Of a DNA stretch of 64,000 bases, positions 23,559 through 31,780 are shown one piece after another. The notes under the pieces are model-generated. The model was given only the letters and a program-made list of their open reading frames with translations, did no database searches and had not been told where the DNA came from. This DNA is from Nocardia neocaledoniensis (GTDB taxonomy: Bacteria > Actinomycetota > Actinomycetes > Mycobacteriales > Mycobacteriaceae). Where the stretch lies: NCBI RefSeq assembly GCF_003182135.1, contig NZ_QGTL01000004.1, forward strand, positions 124,001 through 188,000. The letters run 5' to 3'. Position numbers and translations under genes: made by a program. The stretch's first letter is position 1. Each line of letters starts with the position of its first letter.

Positions 23559-24260
23559 TCAGCTACCGATCAGATTGCCCAGCACGTCGGAGAGGATCTC
23601 GCTCAGCGAACCGGTGGAGCTGAGCTGGCCGTCGGAGGAACCGAGACCGTTGTCGCCGAGGCTGCCGATCACGGTCTCGCCCGCGTTGGCGCCGCGCGCG
23701 GTGAAACAGGCGGTGAGCCCGGGCATTTCGTTGCTGACGCCCACGGTGCCCGCGACGCCGACGCCACCGCTGGTGACCTGCTGGCCGACCTTGACGCTGT
23801 CGGGCACCGGGTAGGTGATGGTCAAGGTGACCGGGTTGCCGGAGTTGACGAACCAGCCGGTGCTGGTGACCTTCCAGCCGCCGGCGTTGGGCTCGGCGGT
23901 GACGTCCTCGGTGACCTGGCCGCCGATGGCGTGATAGGCGGTGATGGTGGTCTTGGTGGGCGCGCCGAAGCCGACCGGCGGGAAGTCGGTGATGGTGTTG
24001 ACGTAGGGGTTGCCGATGCCGGTGGTGCCGACGATCACCTTGTAGGTGACCGAGGTGCCGACACCGATCTGCTCCGCGCTGGCGATCTTGTCGTAGACGT
24101 GGGTGACGCCGACGGTGCTCGCATCCTTCTTCTGGGCGTGGCTGCTCACCGCACAGCCGGTGTCGGCGGCGGCGACGCCGGAGCCGAGCCCGACACCGAC
24201 ACCGGCGACGACCAGTGCGGTGGTGGCGACGCCTGCGGCGATGCGCGAAGTCCGGAACAT
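23559..24260 (-). CDS. Secreted beta-rich protein, unknown
   Basis: 233 aa from ATG 24260 (GGAGGAAATC directly upstream; the in-frame TTG before it is part of the ribosome binding site). Signal peptide with a long hydrophobic run (VATTALVVAGVGVGLGSG) cut near AAADTG. The mature part has two Cys, Thr/Val-rich strands (VTYKVIVGTTG, VTLTITYPVPDS) suggesting immunoglobulin-like folds, and a Ser/Gly-rich C-terminus ending LSEILSDVLGNLIGS, an amphipathic helix reminiscent of the small secreted porin-like proteins of mycolata. Function unknown. Confidence 0.75.
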   Translation of the reverse strand: MFRTSRIAAGVATTALVVAGVGVGLGSGVAAADTGCAVSSHAQKKDASTVGVTHVYDKIASAEQIGVGTSVTYKVIVGTTGIGNPYVNTITDFPPVGFGAPTKTTITAYHAIGGQVTEDVTAEPNAGGWKVTSTGWFVNSGNPVTLTITYPVPDSVKVGQQVTSGGVGVAGTVGVSNEMPGLTACFTARGANAGETVIGSLGDNGLGSSDGQLSSTGSLSEILSDVLGNLIGS

Positions 24261-24470
24261 GATTTCCTCCAAAGCCCCGGCGAACAGCAGCCGGGATGAA
24301 TCCTCATCGAGTGGTACACCCCCTCTGACCTGAAGGTATCCGCCGGACTGGACGGTTGTCCTGAAAAATACGAACGTTGTGGAACATTGACGTTTTACTA
24401 TTTTCCAGGGGACTTTCCGCGTAGCATCCGAAGATTTCGCCCCATCCCGATCCGACCCGAAAACGACGAA

Positions 24471-24500
24471 CCGGCCTCCCCTCGGGCGAGGGAAGACCGG
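24471..24500 (-). terminator. Terminator after the 6-phosphogluconate dehydrogenase gene
   Basis: CCGG.CT.CCCTCG / CGAGGG.AG.CCGG imperfect stem, 19 bases beyond the stop; minus strand then reads TTCGTCGTTTTCGG. Confidence 0.6.
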
Positions 24501-24518
24501 TCGCGGGCGTCAAGGGGG

Positions 24519-25550
24519 CTACTTCTCGGGCAGCTCGTTGTGGCCGCCGAACGCCTTGCGCATGGCCGAGAGCATCTTGTCGGCGTACAGGGCCTCACCG
24601 CGCGAGGAGAAGCGCTGGAACAGCGCCGCCGAGAGCACCGGGACCGGGACCGCGGTGTCGATCGCCGCGTCGATGGTCCAGCGGCCCTCGCCGGAGTCGG
24701 AGACGCGGCCGCTGAAGCTGTCCAGGTTCGGGTCGGCGTAGAGGGCGCCCGCGGTGAGGTCGAGCAACCAGGAGGCGACGACCGAGCCGCGCCGCCACAC
24801 CTCGGTGATGTCCGGGATGTCCAGGTCGTACTGGTAGTACTCGGGGTTCTCGAGCGGGGTCTCCTCGGCGGAGTGCTCACCGCCGTCGTGCGCGGCGCCC
24901 ATGTTCGCGTGCTGGAGGATGTTCAGGCCCTCGGCGTAGGCGGCCATCGCGCCGTACTCGATGCCGTTGTGCACCATCTTCACGAAGTGGCCCGCGCCCG
25001 CGGGGCCGCAGTGCAGCCAGCCCTGCTCGGCGGGGGTCGGCTCGCCGGTGCGGCCGGGAGTGCGCGGCGCCGCGTCGACACCGGGGGCGATCGACCGGAA
25101 CAGCGGCTCGAGGTACTTCACCTGCTCGGCCTCGCCGCCGATCATCAGGCAGAAGCCGCGCTTCAGGCCGAACACGCCGCCGGAGGTGCCGATGTCGAGG
25201 TAGTGGATGCCCTTGGGCGCCAACGCCTTCGCGCGCTTGATGTCCTCGTGGTAGCGGCTGTTGCCGCCGTCGATGATGATGTCGCCCGGCTCGAGCAGTT
25301 CCGACAGCTCGTCGATCGCGGCACCGGTCGCGCCCGCCGGGATCATCACCCAGACCACACGCGGCGCGTCGAGCATGGCGACGAATTCCTTCAGGTCGGT
25401 GCTGCCCTTGAAGCTGTCGCCGAGCTCGGCCGACAGCTCGTCGATGTGGCCCTGATGGCGTTCGTGACCGACGGCGGTGTTCCCGTCCCGCACGATGCGG
25501 CGCACGATATTGGCGCCCATCCGGCCCAGGCCGATCATTCCCAGCTGCAT
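24519..25550 (-). CDS. gnd: 6-phosphogluconate dehydrogenase (decarboxylating), short form
   Basis: 343 aa; ATG 25550 with GAGGGAGAACTG. Rossmann start MIGLGRMGANIVRRIV; IDGGNSRYHEDI with substrate residues; GTSGGVFGLKRGFCLMIGG; and the catalytic GAGHFVKMVHNGIEYG (Lys, His, Asn). The short length and the ERH after the second strand match the actinobacterial short-form enzyme rather than the 470-aa type. It converts 6-phosphogluconate to ribulose 5-phosphate and CO2 with reduction of NAD(P)+. Monocistronic by the look of the flanks. Confidence 0.9.
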   Translation of the reverse strand: MQLGMIGLGRMGANIVRRIVRDGNTAVGHERHQGHIDELSAELGDSFKGSTDLKEFVAMLDAPRVVWVMIPAGATGAAIDELSELLEPGDIIIDGGNSRYHEDIKRAKALAPKGIHYLDIGTSGGVFGLKRGFCLMIGGEAEQVKYLEPLFRSIAPGVDAAPRTPGRTGEPTPAEQGWLHCGPAGAGHFVKMVHNGIEYGAMAAYAEGLNILQHANMGAAHDGGEHSAEETPLENPEYYQYDLDIPDITEVWRRGSVVASWLLDLTAGALYADPNLDSFSGRVSDSGEGRWTIDAAIDTAVPVPVLSAALFQRFSSRGEALYADKMLSAMRKAFGGHNELPEK

Positions 25551-25885
25551 CAGTTCTCCCTCGTTGTCCGGTGCCTGGTGTCGAGTCTCACGTCAGATTG
25601 TCCCGCGTCGCCGCGCGGGGGTGCGGGGCGGCGTCACCTCGGCCGGAAAAACTTTCCCGAAACGGCCTGTAACGCCCTGGATCGAGGGCCGATAAACAGA
25701 TCGGCTCCGTGTAGTTGCCAGACCCCCGACCCGGCAACTACGCGGAGCCTTCCTGCTGTCCATACGCTGTTGCCAGGCTGCCGAGGGCGACGAACACCAT
25801 TACCCTTGGCCCGGGGCCCACAAACATCGGGGCCAGGCGCACCTGATTCCCAGACGTCGCCATGACACCCAACGGAAGGACCTCC
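25551..25885. promoter_or_regulatory. Divergent gnd / VanW control region with long hairpin
   Basis: 335 bases without a gene. GGCTCCG.GTAGTTGCC (25703-25719) pairs with GGCAACTAC.CGGAGCC (25733-25749) in a 17-bp stem with one G-U pair and a 13-nt loop. Because genes on both sides diverge from this region, it is not an ordinary end-of-gene terminator; it may be an attenuator in the leader of the VanW gene or terminate antisense transcripts. Confidence 0.55.
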
Positions 25886-27760
25886 GTGCCCAGCCAGTCG
25901 AACGCCGGCGGACCGGCAGACCGACACCAGGGCGAGGTCGGACTACGCAAGCTGCTCGAAGCAAATCGCACTTTCGATGCCGACACCACCGCCCTGCCCA
26001 CCCAGCCGATCAGCACCGTGACCCGGGACCGCTGGTCGCCCGCGCCGAGCACCCAGCAGCCGCCGACCGGACCGGGCAACAACCAACTGGCCAAGCGGAT
26101 CGGTATCGCCGTCGGCGCCGTGTTCGCCCTCGGTACCGCCGCCTACCTGGCCGATCTGGCGCTCAGCAGCGGCGAGGTGCCGCGCGGCGTCGTCGTCGCC
26201 GGGGTCGAGGTCGGCGGGATGGACAAGGCCGAGGCCGACAACTTACTGCGTGCGCAGCTCGGGCCGAAGGCCGAGCGCCCGCTGGCCGTGCGCATCGGCG
26301 ACGTCCGCGACACCATGGTGCCCGCCGAGTCGGGCCTGCAGGTGGACTGGAACGGCACCTGGGCCGCCGTCGGCGACCAGCCGATGAACCCGTTCCGCCG
26401 CCTGATCTCCCTGTTCGGCACCCGCGACGTGCCCGTCGTGAGCACCGTCGACGCGGCCGCGCTCGACCGCAAGGTGGCCGACTTCCAGGCGCACGACAAC
26501 CCCACCGTCGAGGGCACGGTGCGCTTCGAGAACGGCACACCCGTCGCGGTGCCGCCGGTCCCGGGCCGCGTGCTCGACACCGCCACCGCCCGCGCCACGA
26601 TCATCGACCGCTGGGCCGCGAGCAACGAGCTGGAGCTTCCGGTGATCGCGGCGCCGGTGGCCGTGCGTACCGAAGCGGTACAGGCCGCGCTGCGCGACAT
26701 CGCCACCCCGGCCGTCGCCTCCCCCATCACCGTCACGGGCAAGGACGCCGAGGGCAAGAACGTCCAGGGCGTGCTCAGCCCCGAGCAGATCGCCGGGGTG
26801 CTCGGCTTCGTGCCGGACGGCAACGGGGGCCTCGCGCCCAAGATCGACGAGGCCGCCGCCGTGGCCGCGCTCGCGCCACAACTCGCGGCGTCCGAGGTGG
26901 AACCCAAGGACGCCACCTTCACCGTCGGCGCGGGTAAGCCCACCGTGGTGCCCGCCGTGGTCGGCAACAAGATCGACTGGCCGAAGACGCTGGAGAAGCT
27001 GCCCGCGCTGCTGACCCAGCCGGGCAACCGGACCGCCGAGGCGGTGTACCAGCGGGTCGAGCCGAAGCTCACCACCGAGGCCGCCAACGGCCTCGGCATC
27101 AACGAGATGATCGGTGAATTCACCACCGGTGGCTTCAGCGGCCCCTCCGGGGTGAACATCCGCACCGTCGCCGCGAAGGTGAACGGCGCCGTGGTGAAGC
27201 CGGGAGACACGTTCTCGCTCAACGAGTTCACCGGTCCGCGCACCGCGGCCGAGGGATACGTGGAGTCGGGCATCATCGACAAGGGCAGGCCGAGCACCGC
27301 GGTCGGCGGCGGCATCAGCCAGTTCGCCACCACGCTGTACAACGCCGCCTACTTCGCCGGGATGGAGGACGCGGGCCACACCGAGCACAGCTACTACATC
27401 TCGCGGTACCCGGCGGCGCGCGAAGCCACCGTCTTCGACGGCGCGATCGACCTGGCCTTCCGCAACACCGCCGCGACCGGCGTCTACATCCAGACCGTCG
27501 CGACCGGCTCGGACATCACCGTCCGGCTGTGGGGCACCAAGACCGTCGACGTGGAGTCGATCACCGGCGAGAAGTCGAAACCGACCGAGCCGCAGGAGAT
27601 CACCCTGCCCAAGGGCAAGGACTGCATCGCCTCCGAGGGCGCGCCCGGCTTCACCATCTCCGACACCAGGGTGATCACCGATCGCAAGACCGGTGCGCAG
27701 GTGTCGCGGCACACCAGGACCGTGAAGTACGACCCGATCCCGATCGTGAAGTGCGAGTGA
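25886..27760 (+). CDS. VanW-domain membrane-anchored wall protein
   Basis: 624 aa. GTG 25886 is chosen because GGAAGGACC lies 4 bases upstream; an in-frame ATG at 25862 lacks a site. A cytoplasmic polar N-terminus (~70 residues), one membrane helix at about 72-95, two repeats of the PG_binding_4 type (around 110-220 and 270-370), then a VanW domain at about 415-545 (GPSGVNIRTVA, GDTFSLNEFTGPRTAAEGY, VGGGISQFATTLYNAAYFAG, EHSYYISRYPAAREAT). Proteins of this layout bind peptidoglycan outside the membrane; the biochemical role of VanW is unknown and it does not itself give vancomycin resistance. Confidence 0.85.
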   Translation: MPSQSNAGGPADRHQGEVGLRKLLEANRTFDADTTALPTQPISTVTRDRWSPAPSTQQPPTGPGNNQLAKRIGIAVGAVFALGTAAYLADLALSSGEVPRGVVVAGVEVGGMDKAEADNLLRAQLGPKAERPLAVRIGDVRDTMVPAESGLQVDWNGTWAAVGDQPMNPFRRLISLFGTRDVPVVSTVDAAALDRKVADFQAHDNPTVEGTVRFENGTPVAVPPVPGRVLDTATARATIIDRWAASNELELPVIAAPVAVRTEAVQAALRDIATPAVASPITVTGKDAEGKNVQGVLSPEQIAGVLGFVPDGNGGLAPKIDEAAAVAALAPQLAASEVEPKDATFTVGAGKPTVVPAVVGNKIDWPKTLEKLPALLTQPGNRTAEAVYQRVEPKLTTEAANGLGINEMIGEFTTGGFSGPSGVNIRTVAAKVNGAVVKPGDTFSLNEFTGPRTAAEGYVESGIIDKGRPSTAVGGGISQFATTLYNAAYFAGMEDAGHTEHSYYISRYPAAREATVFDGAIDLAFRNTAATGVYIQTVATGSDITVRLWGTKTVDVESITGEKSKPTEPQEITLPKGKDCIASEGAPGFTISDTRVITDRKTGAQVSRHTRTVKYDPIPIVKCE

Positions 27761-27767
27761 GGGTTTC

Positions 27768-29096
27768 CTAGCAGTTGCAGTCGCAGCTGCAGCAGTCGCC
27801 GCACCCGCAGTCCTCGCCGCAGCAGTTGCTACAGCAGTCACCGCAATCGCAGCAGTCGCCGCAGTCGCAGTGCTTGGCCCAGGCGTCCTTCTGCTCGCCG
27901 GTGCACGGGCTGGTGTGGTCGACACAGCACGCCACGCCCGTGCAGTAGACGCCCAGGATCAGCCCACCCGCCTTGAGCGGGCCGGGCCTCCTGGTCGGCC
28001 TGCGCCCGGGCGGGGACGGGAACTGGTACGGCGCATGCTGTTGCGCCGCGGGCGACGTGCGGCAGACATGGCCGACAGCGAGTCCGAGACCTTGCCCCAG
28101 GCGGCGCAGCAGCGCGGACAGCGGGTCGAGCAGGGCCCAGCGGACCGTGGGCAGCTGGTCCAGCTTCGCCTCGGCGGCGGCAGCGCGAATGCGGGACTCG
28201 CTCTCGCGCAACAGATCATAGGCGCGAGGCAGGTCGGTGCCGGTGGCCTCCAGCGGGTTGAACCGGCCACGCAGCCGATCGCGCTCCAGGTCGTCGATGG
28301 CGTCGGCAAGGTGCGCGATCCGGCCGACGTGGCGGCCGATCTCCGTCAGCGCCGCGACGTTCTCCGGACGACCGGCGAGCGTGGCGGTGTGGCCGAAAAG
28401 CGTTGCCGCGCAGAGCTGAGTCGGGCCGGTGAGTTCATCGAGCGTCACCGGCCGAGCCACTCCGGCGCCCCGCCACCGACCACCGGCCGCGTCGCTCGCG
28501 GCGGACCGATCATCGCGATCCAGCCCCGCCGACGACGCGTCGACACCGGGCTCGACCGGAGTCCGTCCCGTCAGCCCGGGCTGCGGTCGCGGCACAACCG
28601 AGTCACCATGAGCCGCAAGCGCTTCCAGTGCGGACTGGGACGCGATGGCGGCGAGGAGCGGGCGCACGTCGAGACCGATCCGGTCGGCCTGTGCCCGCGC
28701 GGCGGCAGACCAGTTGGCGGACACCCGGCGCATCGGCCGACGGGCCAGCCGTCCGGTGTCGCCGTCGTCGACGTGATCGCCGATCTTGGCTGCCCCCAAC
28801 AACAATGAGGCCGTGGCGGCCAGCTGCACGCCGGGTGCGTTCGCCGCCACCACGGAGGCCCTGCGCATGCCGCGCAGCGGACACGGCCCGGCGGCGGTGC
28901 GCGAGACGGCGGCGCCGGACTGCGCCTCGGTGAGCACGCTGAGCACGATCGCGTCGGTGTTGGTCGCGGCGCGGGCCAGCTGACCCTGCCCGTCGCGCAG
29001 ACCCAGGCACAGCCCGCACATGTGCGCCTGCCACTGCTGCGGATCGATGCCGTATTTCGTCGCACCGTGCGCACACGGCTTCAACACACCGAACAT
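27768..29096 (-). CDS. DUF5685-type protein with Cys-rich metallothionein-like tail
   Basis: 442 aa from ATG 29096 (GGGGTGG just upstream; a GTG at 29102 is possible). The body is helical: N-terminal CAHGATKYG and HMCGLCLGLRDG Cys motif, an Asp-rich KIGDHVDDGDTG, and GRIAHLADAIDDLERDRLRG; these two Asp clusters resemble the Mg-diphosphate motifs of isoprenoid (phytoene synthase-type) enzymes. After an Arg/Pro linker the last ~65 residues contain about 20 Cys, 16 of them in the final 34 (repeats of CGDCC). I know DUF5685 as an uncharacterised actinobacterial family, often with such tails. A metal-binding tail is likely; enzyme activity is a guess. Confidence 0.75.
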   Translation of the reverse strand: MFGVLKPCAHGATKYGIDPQQWQAHMCGLCLGLRDGQGQLARAATNTDAIVLSVLTEAQSGAAVSRTAAGPCPLRGMRRASVVAANAPGVQLAATASLLLGAAKIGDHVDDGDTGRLARRPMRRVSANWSAAARAQADRIGLDVRPLLAAIASQSALEALAAHGDSVVPRPQPGLTGRTPVEPGVDASSAGLDRDDRSAASDAAGGRWRGAGVARPVTLDELTGPTQLCAATLFGHTATLAGRPENVAALTEIGRHVGRIAHLADAIDDLERDRLRGRFNPLEATGTDLPRAYDLLRESESRIRAAAAEAKLDQLPTVRWALLDPLSALLRRLGQGLGLAVGHVCRTSPAAQQHAPYQFPSPPGRRPTRRPGPLKAGGLILGVYCTGVACCVDHTSPCTGEQKDAWAKHCDCGDCCDCGDCCSNCCGEDCGCGDCCSCDCNC

Positions 29097-29214
29097 TGCC
29101 ACCCCGTCTGTCGTGGAACTCCGGGGCGCCCGTCCGGTCCGACGACAGCCGCGCCTGCGCGCCCGCTGTCGAGCACGATGGCAGGTCGGACGAGCGCGAG
29201 CAAGCGCTGGCGGG

Positions 29215-29814
29215 CTATTCGGTCTTCTTGCGCCCGGCCAGACCGCGCCAGGCCAGATCGTCGAGCAGGTCGACGGCCTCGGCCACCTCGATCCGGCCGC
29301 CGGCGACCCGGTCGGCGATCGCCTCGCCCGCCCCGATCACCGCGGCCGCGACGACCTCGAAATTGGTGCCGGGATCGGCGTGCTTGGCACTGGATTCCAG
29401 CAGTTTCGCGGTGAGCTCGATGACGCGCTCGCGGGCGTTGTCGATTTCGGAGGCGAACGCTTGCTGGCCGATTGCCTGCCGGTAGAGCACCTGCCAGGAC
29501 TGGCGATTGCGGTCGACGAAGTCGAGAAATCCCTCCAGCGCGGTGCGGACCTGCTCGTGTGGAGTCAGCTGCGGGTTGCCCGCGGGCGCGACGGCTTCGA
29601 TGAAGCGCAGGCCCTCGCGCTGGATGCAGGCGCGGAACAGCTCGTCCTTGGAGCCGTAGTACAGGTAGAGCATGGGCTTGGAGATCTTGGCCTCGGCCGC
29701 GATCGCGTCCATCGAGGTGTCGTGGAAGCCCTTGCGCGCGAACACCTCGACGGCGGCATCGAGCATCTGCTGCTCGCGAACCGCCCGGGGAAGTCGCTTC
29801 GTCCCGCCCGCCAT
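29215..29814 (-). CDS. TetR-family regulator, Rv0238-like
   Basis: 199 aa, ATG 29814 with TAGGAGAG 3-4 bases upstream. HTH at residues about 12-58: REQQMLDAAVEVFARKGFHD, TSMDAIAAEAKISKPMLYLYYGSK. The rest is an all-helical ligand domain. The N-terminal 55 residues are very close to my memory of M. tuberculosis Rv0238, which also neighbours lpqI. A palindrome 29-48 bases upstream (29843..29862) closely matches the one in the fabG4/fadA2 promoter, so this protein probably regulates itself and those fatty-acyl genes. The ligand is probably an acyl-CoA, which is inference. Confidence 0.85.
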   Translation of the reverse strand: MAGGTKRLPRAVREQQMLDAAVEVFARKGFHDTSMDAIAAEAKISKPMLYLYYGSKDELFRACIQREGLRFIEAVAPAGNPQLTPHEQVRTALEGFLDFVDRNRQSWQVLYRQAIGQQAFASEIDNARERVIELTAKLLESSAKHADPGTNFEVVAAAVIGAGEAIADRVAGGRIEVAEAVDLLDDLAWRGLAGRKKTE

Positions 29815-29842
29815 CCACTCTCCTACCGCAGGGTGAACTCCT

Positions 29843-29862
29843 ATCTTACTCCAAGGTAAGTT
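29843..29862. promoter_or_regulatory. TetR operator upstream of its own gene
   Basis: ATCTTACTCCAAGGTAAGTT, an imperfect palindrome matching the fabG4/fadA2 site in 17 of 20 bases. It lies between the TetR gene and lpqI. Confidence 0.7.
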
Positions 29863-29899
29863 CACCCGTGCCCATTTGCCGCACAGTCGCCGGACGGGC

Positions 29900-31075
29900 T
29901 CAGCAGCCCAGCGGCACGCCCTTGTAGCGCGCCATCCGCAAGACCGAGGCGTCGACCCGGTCGGCGGGCAGTTTGCCACCAGCCACCGACTGTTCCAAAC
30001 GGTCGAGCACCTGCGGCACCGCGTCGGTGCTGATCCACAGGGCATTGTCGGCCCCGGCGACGAGGGCGGCCTCCACCGCCTCCTCGATCGACATGCGGGC
30101 GGTGATCGCCGCCATGCCGCCGAGATCGTCGGTGAAGATCGGGCCGTTGTACGGCGCGGCGCCGTAGCCGGTGCCCTCGCGCAGCAGCGACATCACCGCG
30201 GGACTGATGCTGGCCGGCACGTCGGGCTCGGTCAGGCCGGGCACGTCCAGGTGGCCCACCATCACCGCGGCGCCCGAGCCCACCAGGTTCCGGAACGGGA
30301 CCAGGTCCTTATCCTGCAGCTCCGACAGCGGAGGCGTGCGGACCGCGCCGGTGTGCGAGTCACCCGAACCCGAGCCGTGGCCCGGGAAATGCTTGATGAC
30401 CGACCCGAGGCCGACCTCGTTGGACGCGCGGATGTAGGCGGCGGCGTAGTCGGTGACGACCTGCGGGTCGTCGCTGTAGGAGCGGTCGCCGATGACGCTG
30501 TCGTCGGGCTGGCTGCTCACGTCGGTGTCCGGCGCGAAATCGACGGTGATGCCGAGGTCCTTCAGCGCCTTCGACCTGACCAACGTGTTCTGGTAGTGCT
30601 GCTCCGGCGTCTGCGTCTCGGCGACGACGCGGGCCGACGGCGCGGCGCCGATGACGTTCTTCGCCCGCGAGACGCGGCCGCCCTCCTCGTCGATGGTCAC
30701 CATCAACGGCGCCTTGGCCTGCGCCTTGACCGCGTCCAGCGCGGACTTGTCCAGCAGGCTCGGGTCGGTCCAGCTGCCGACGAAGATGCCGCCGACCTGC
30801 TCGGTGCTCACCACGTTCGACGCGTCGGCCGCGCCGGTGATGCCGACGGTCAACAGCTGCGCGAGCTTCTCCCGCTGCGTGAACTTGGCGAGATAGTCCG
30901 TGCCGCAAGGGCTTTGGACCGGGGTGGCGGTCGCGGGCGACCCCTGTTCGCCCGCGACCGAGGTGGGGGCGCCGGTGCTGCTCGCCGCGGGGGTCGTCTC
31001 GGTGGACGAACCTCCCGAGCAGGCGGTGGCGACGGCTGCCAGGACTGCGAACACGACCACAGGCGATTTCCGCAT
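29900..31075 (-). CDS. lpqI: Lipoprotein beta-N-acetylglucosaminidase (GH3)
   Basis: 391 aa from ATG 31075 (GTGGAGCAC upstream). Lipoprotein signal peptide with lipobox ATAC at Cys ~20, followed by a Ser/Thr-rich linker. GH3 domain: TIDEEGGRVSR, the KHFPGHGSGSGDSHTG loop carrying the His/Asp acid-base dyad of NagZ-type enzymes, and VMVGHLDVPGL. It removes N-acetylglucosamine from muropeptides in wall recycling. The neighbours TetR (Rv0238) and aftD (Rv0236c) agree with Rv0237; here entC-like and universal stress genes are inserted between lpqI and aftD. Confidence 0.9.
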   Translation of the reverse strand: MRKSPVVVFAVLAAVATACSGGSSTETTPAASSTGAPTSVAGEQGSPATATPVQSPCGTDYLAKFTQREKLAQLLTVGITGAADASNVVSTEQVGGIFVGSWTDPSLLDKSALDAVKAQAKAPLMVTIDEEGGRVSRAKNVIGAAPSARVVAETQTPEQHYQNTLVRSKALKDLGITVDFAPDTDVSSQPDDSVIGDRSYSDDPQVVTDYAAAYIRASNEVGLGSVIKHFPGHGSGSGDSHTGAVRTPPLSELQDKDLVPFRNLVGSGAAVMVGHLDVPGLTEPDVPASISPAVMSLLREGTGYGAAPYNGPIFTDDLGGMAAITARMSIEEAVEAALVAGADNALWISTDAVPQVLDRLEQSVAGGKLPADRVDASVLRMARYKGVPLGC

Positions 31076-31125
31076 GTGCTCCACGGTAGCCCCGTCGCGA
31101 TCCGAACCGCCGAACCGGTTACCGA

Positions 31126-31152
31126 TTGACGGGACCCCCATGGGGGTACCCT
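31126..31152 (+). promoter_or_regulatory. Promoter with CsoR-like palindrome
   Basis: TTGACG (31126-31131) and TACCCT (31147-31152) flank ACCCCCATGGGGGT (31134-31147), a perfect 14-bp palindrome of the G/C-tract type bound by CsoR-family metal or sulfur sensors. The spacer is only 15-16 bases. The stress protein gene starts at 31189 with its own GCAGGAGGT site. Confidence 0.6.
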
Positions 31153-31188
31153 GTCCACAAAGACGCTGTACCAGCGCAGGAGGTCGTC

Positions 31189-31656
31189 ATGGCTTGCGAT
31201 CGGATGCTCATCGCCTACGACGGTTCCGAACACGCCAAGCGCGCCATCGAGTACGCGGGCCGCTTCCTCACCGCCGAGCGCGCGATCCTGCTCACCGCAT
31301 GGGAACCGATGGTGCGCCAGGCCGCCCGCATCTCCGGGCTGGCCGGGGTGATGCAACCGGACTGGGTGCCCGACGAGGAGATCGAGGACATCGCCTACAC
31401 CGATGCCCGCAAGATCAACGCCGAGGGCGTGCACCTGGCCAAGCTCGCCGGGATCACCGCCGAGGCGCGGACCGTCGAGTGCACGACCACGATCTGGAAC
31501 GCGATCGTCGACTGCGCCGACGAACTCGACGTCGACATCATCGTCGCCGGAACGCGCGGCGCCACCGGGCTTCGCGCGCTGCTGCACAGCAGCGTCGCCG
31601 AGGCGGTGCTCAAGCACGGGCACCGGCCGGTGTTCCTGGTTCCGCCCGAACACTGA
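31189..31656 (+). CDS. Universal stress protein (UspA family)
   Basis: 155 aa, ATG 31189. One Usp domain: MLIAYDGSEHAKRAIEYAG at the start and IVAGTRGATGLRALLHSSVAEAVL at the end, which is the G-2x-G-9x-G(S/T) nucleotide loop with the third Gly replaced by Ser. ATP binding may therefore be altered. Usp proteins are stress-linked cytosolic nucleotide binders. The CsoR-like operator in its promoter suggests response to copper, nickel or reactive sulfur rather than general stress; this is inference from the DNA motif. Confidence 0.85.
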   Translation: MACDRMLIAYDGSEHAKRAIEYAGRFLTAERAILLTAWEPMVRQAARISGLAGVMQPDWVPDEEIEDIAYTDARKINAEGVHLAKLAGITAEARTVECTTTIWNAIVDCADELDVDIIVAGTRGATGLRALLHSSVAEAVLKHGHRPVFLVPPEH

Positions 31657-31780
31657 GAGTTCGGTCGCTGTCCGGCCGTCGGCGCCGTCGGCGGCGATAT
31701 GGTCGGGACATGGACCGTCTCGCACCCGCGAACCCGGGACCGCGCGCGAACAGCGTCGGCTCGGCATCGGTCGGTGCCGC

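Noticed and set aside
25886..27760. VanW as evidence of vancomycin resistance
   Set aside because: No vanHAX-type ligase, dehydrogenase or dipeptidase genes are near; VanW-domain proteins are common wall proteins.
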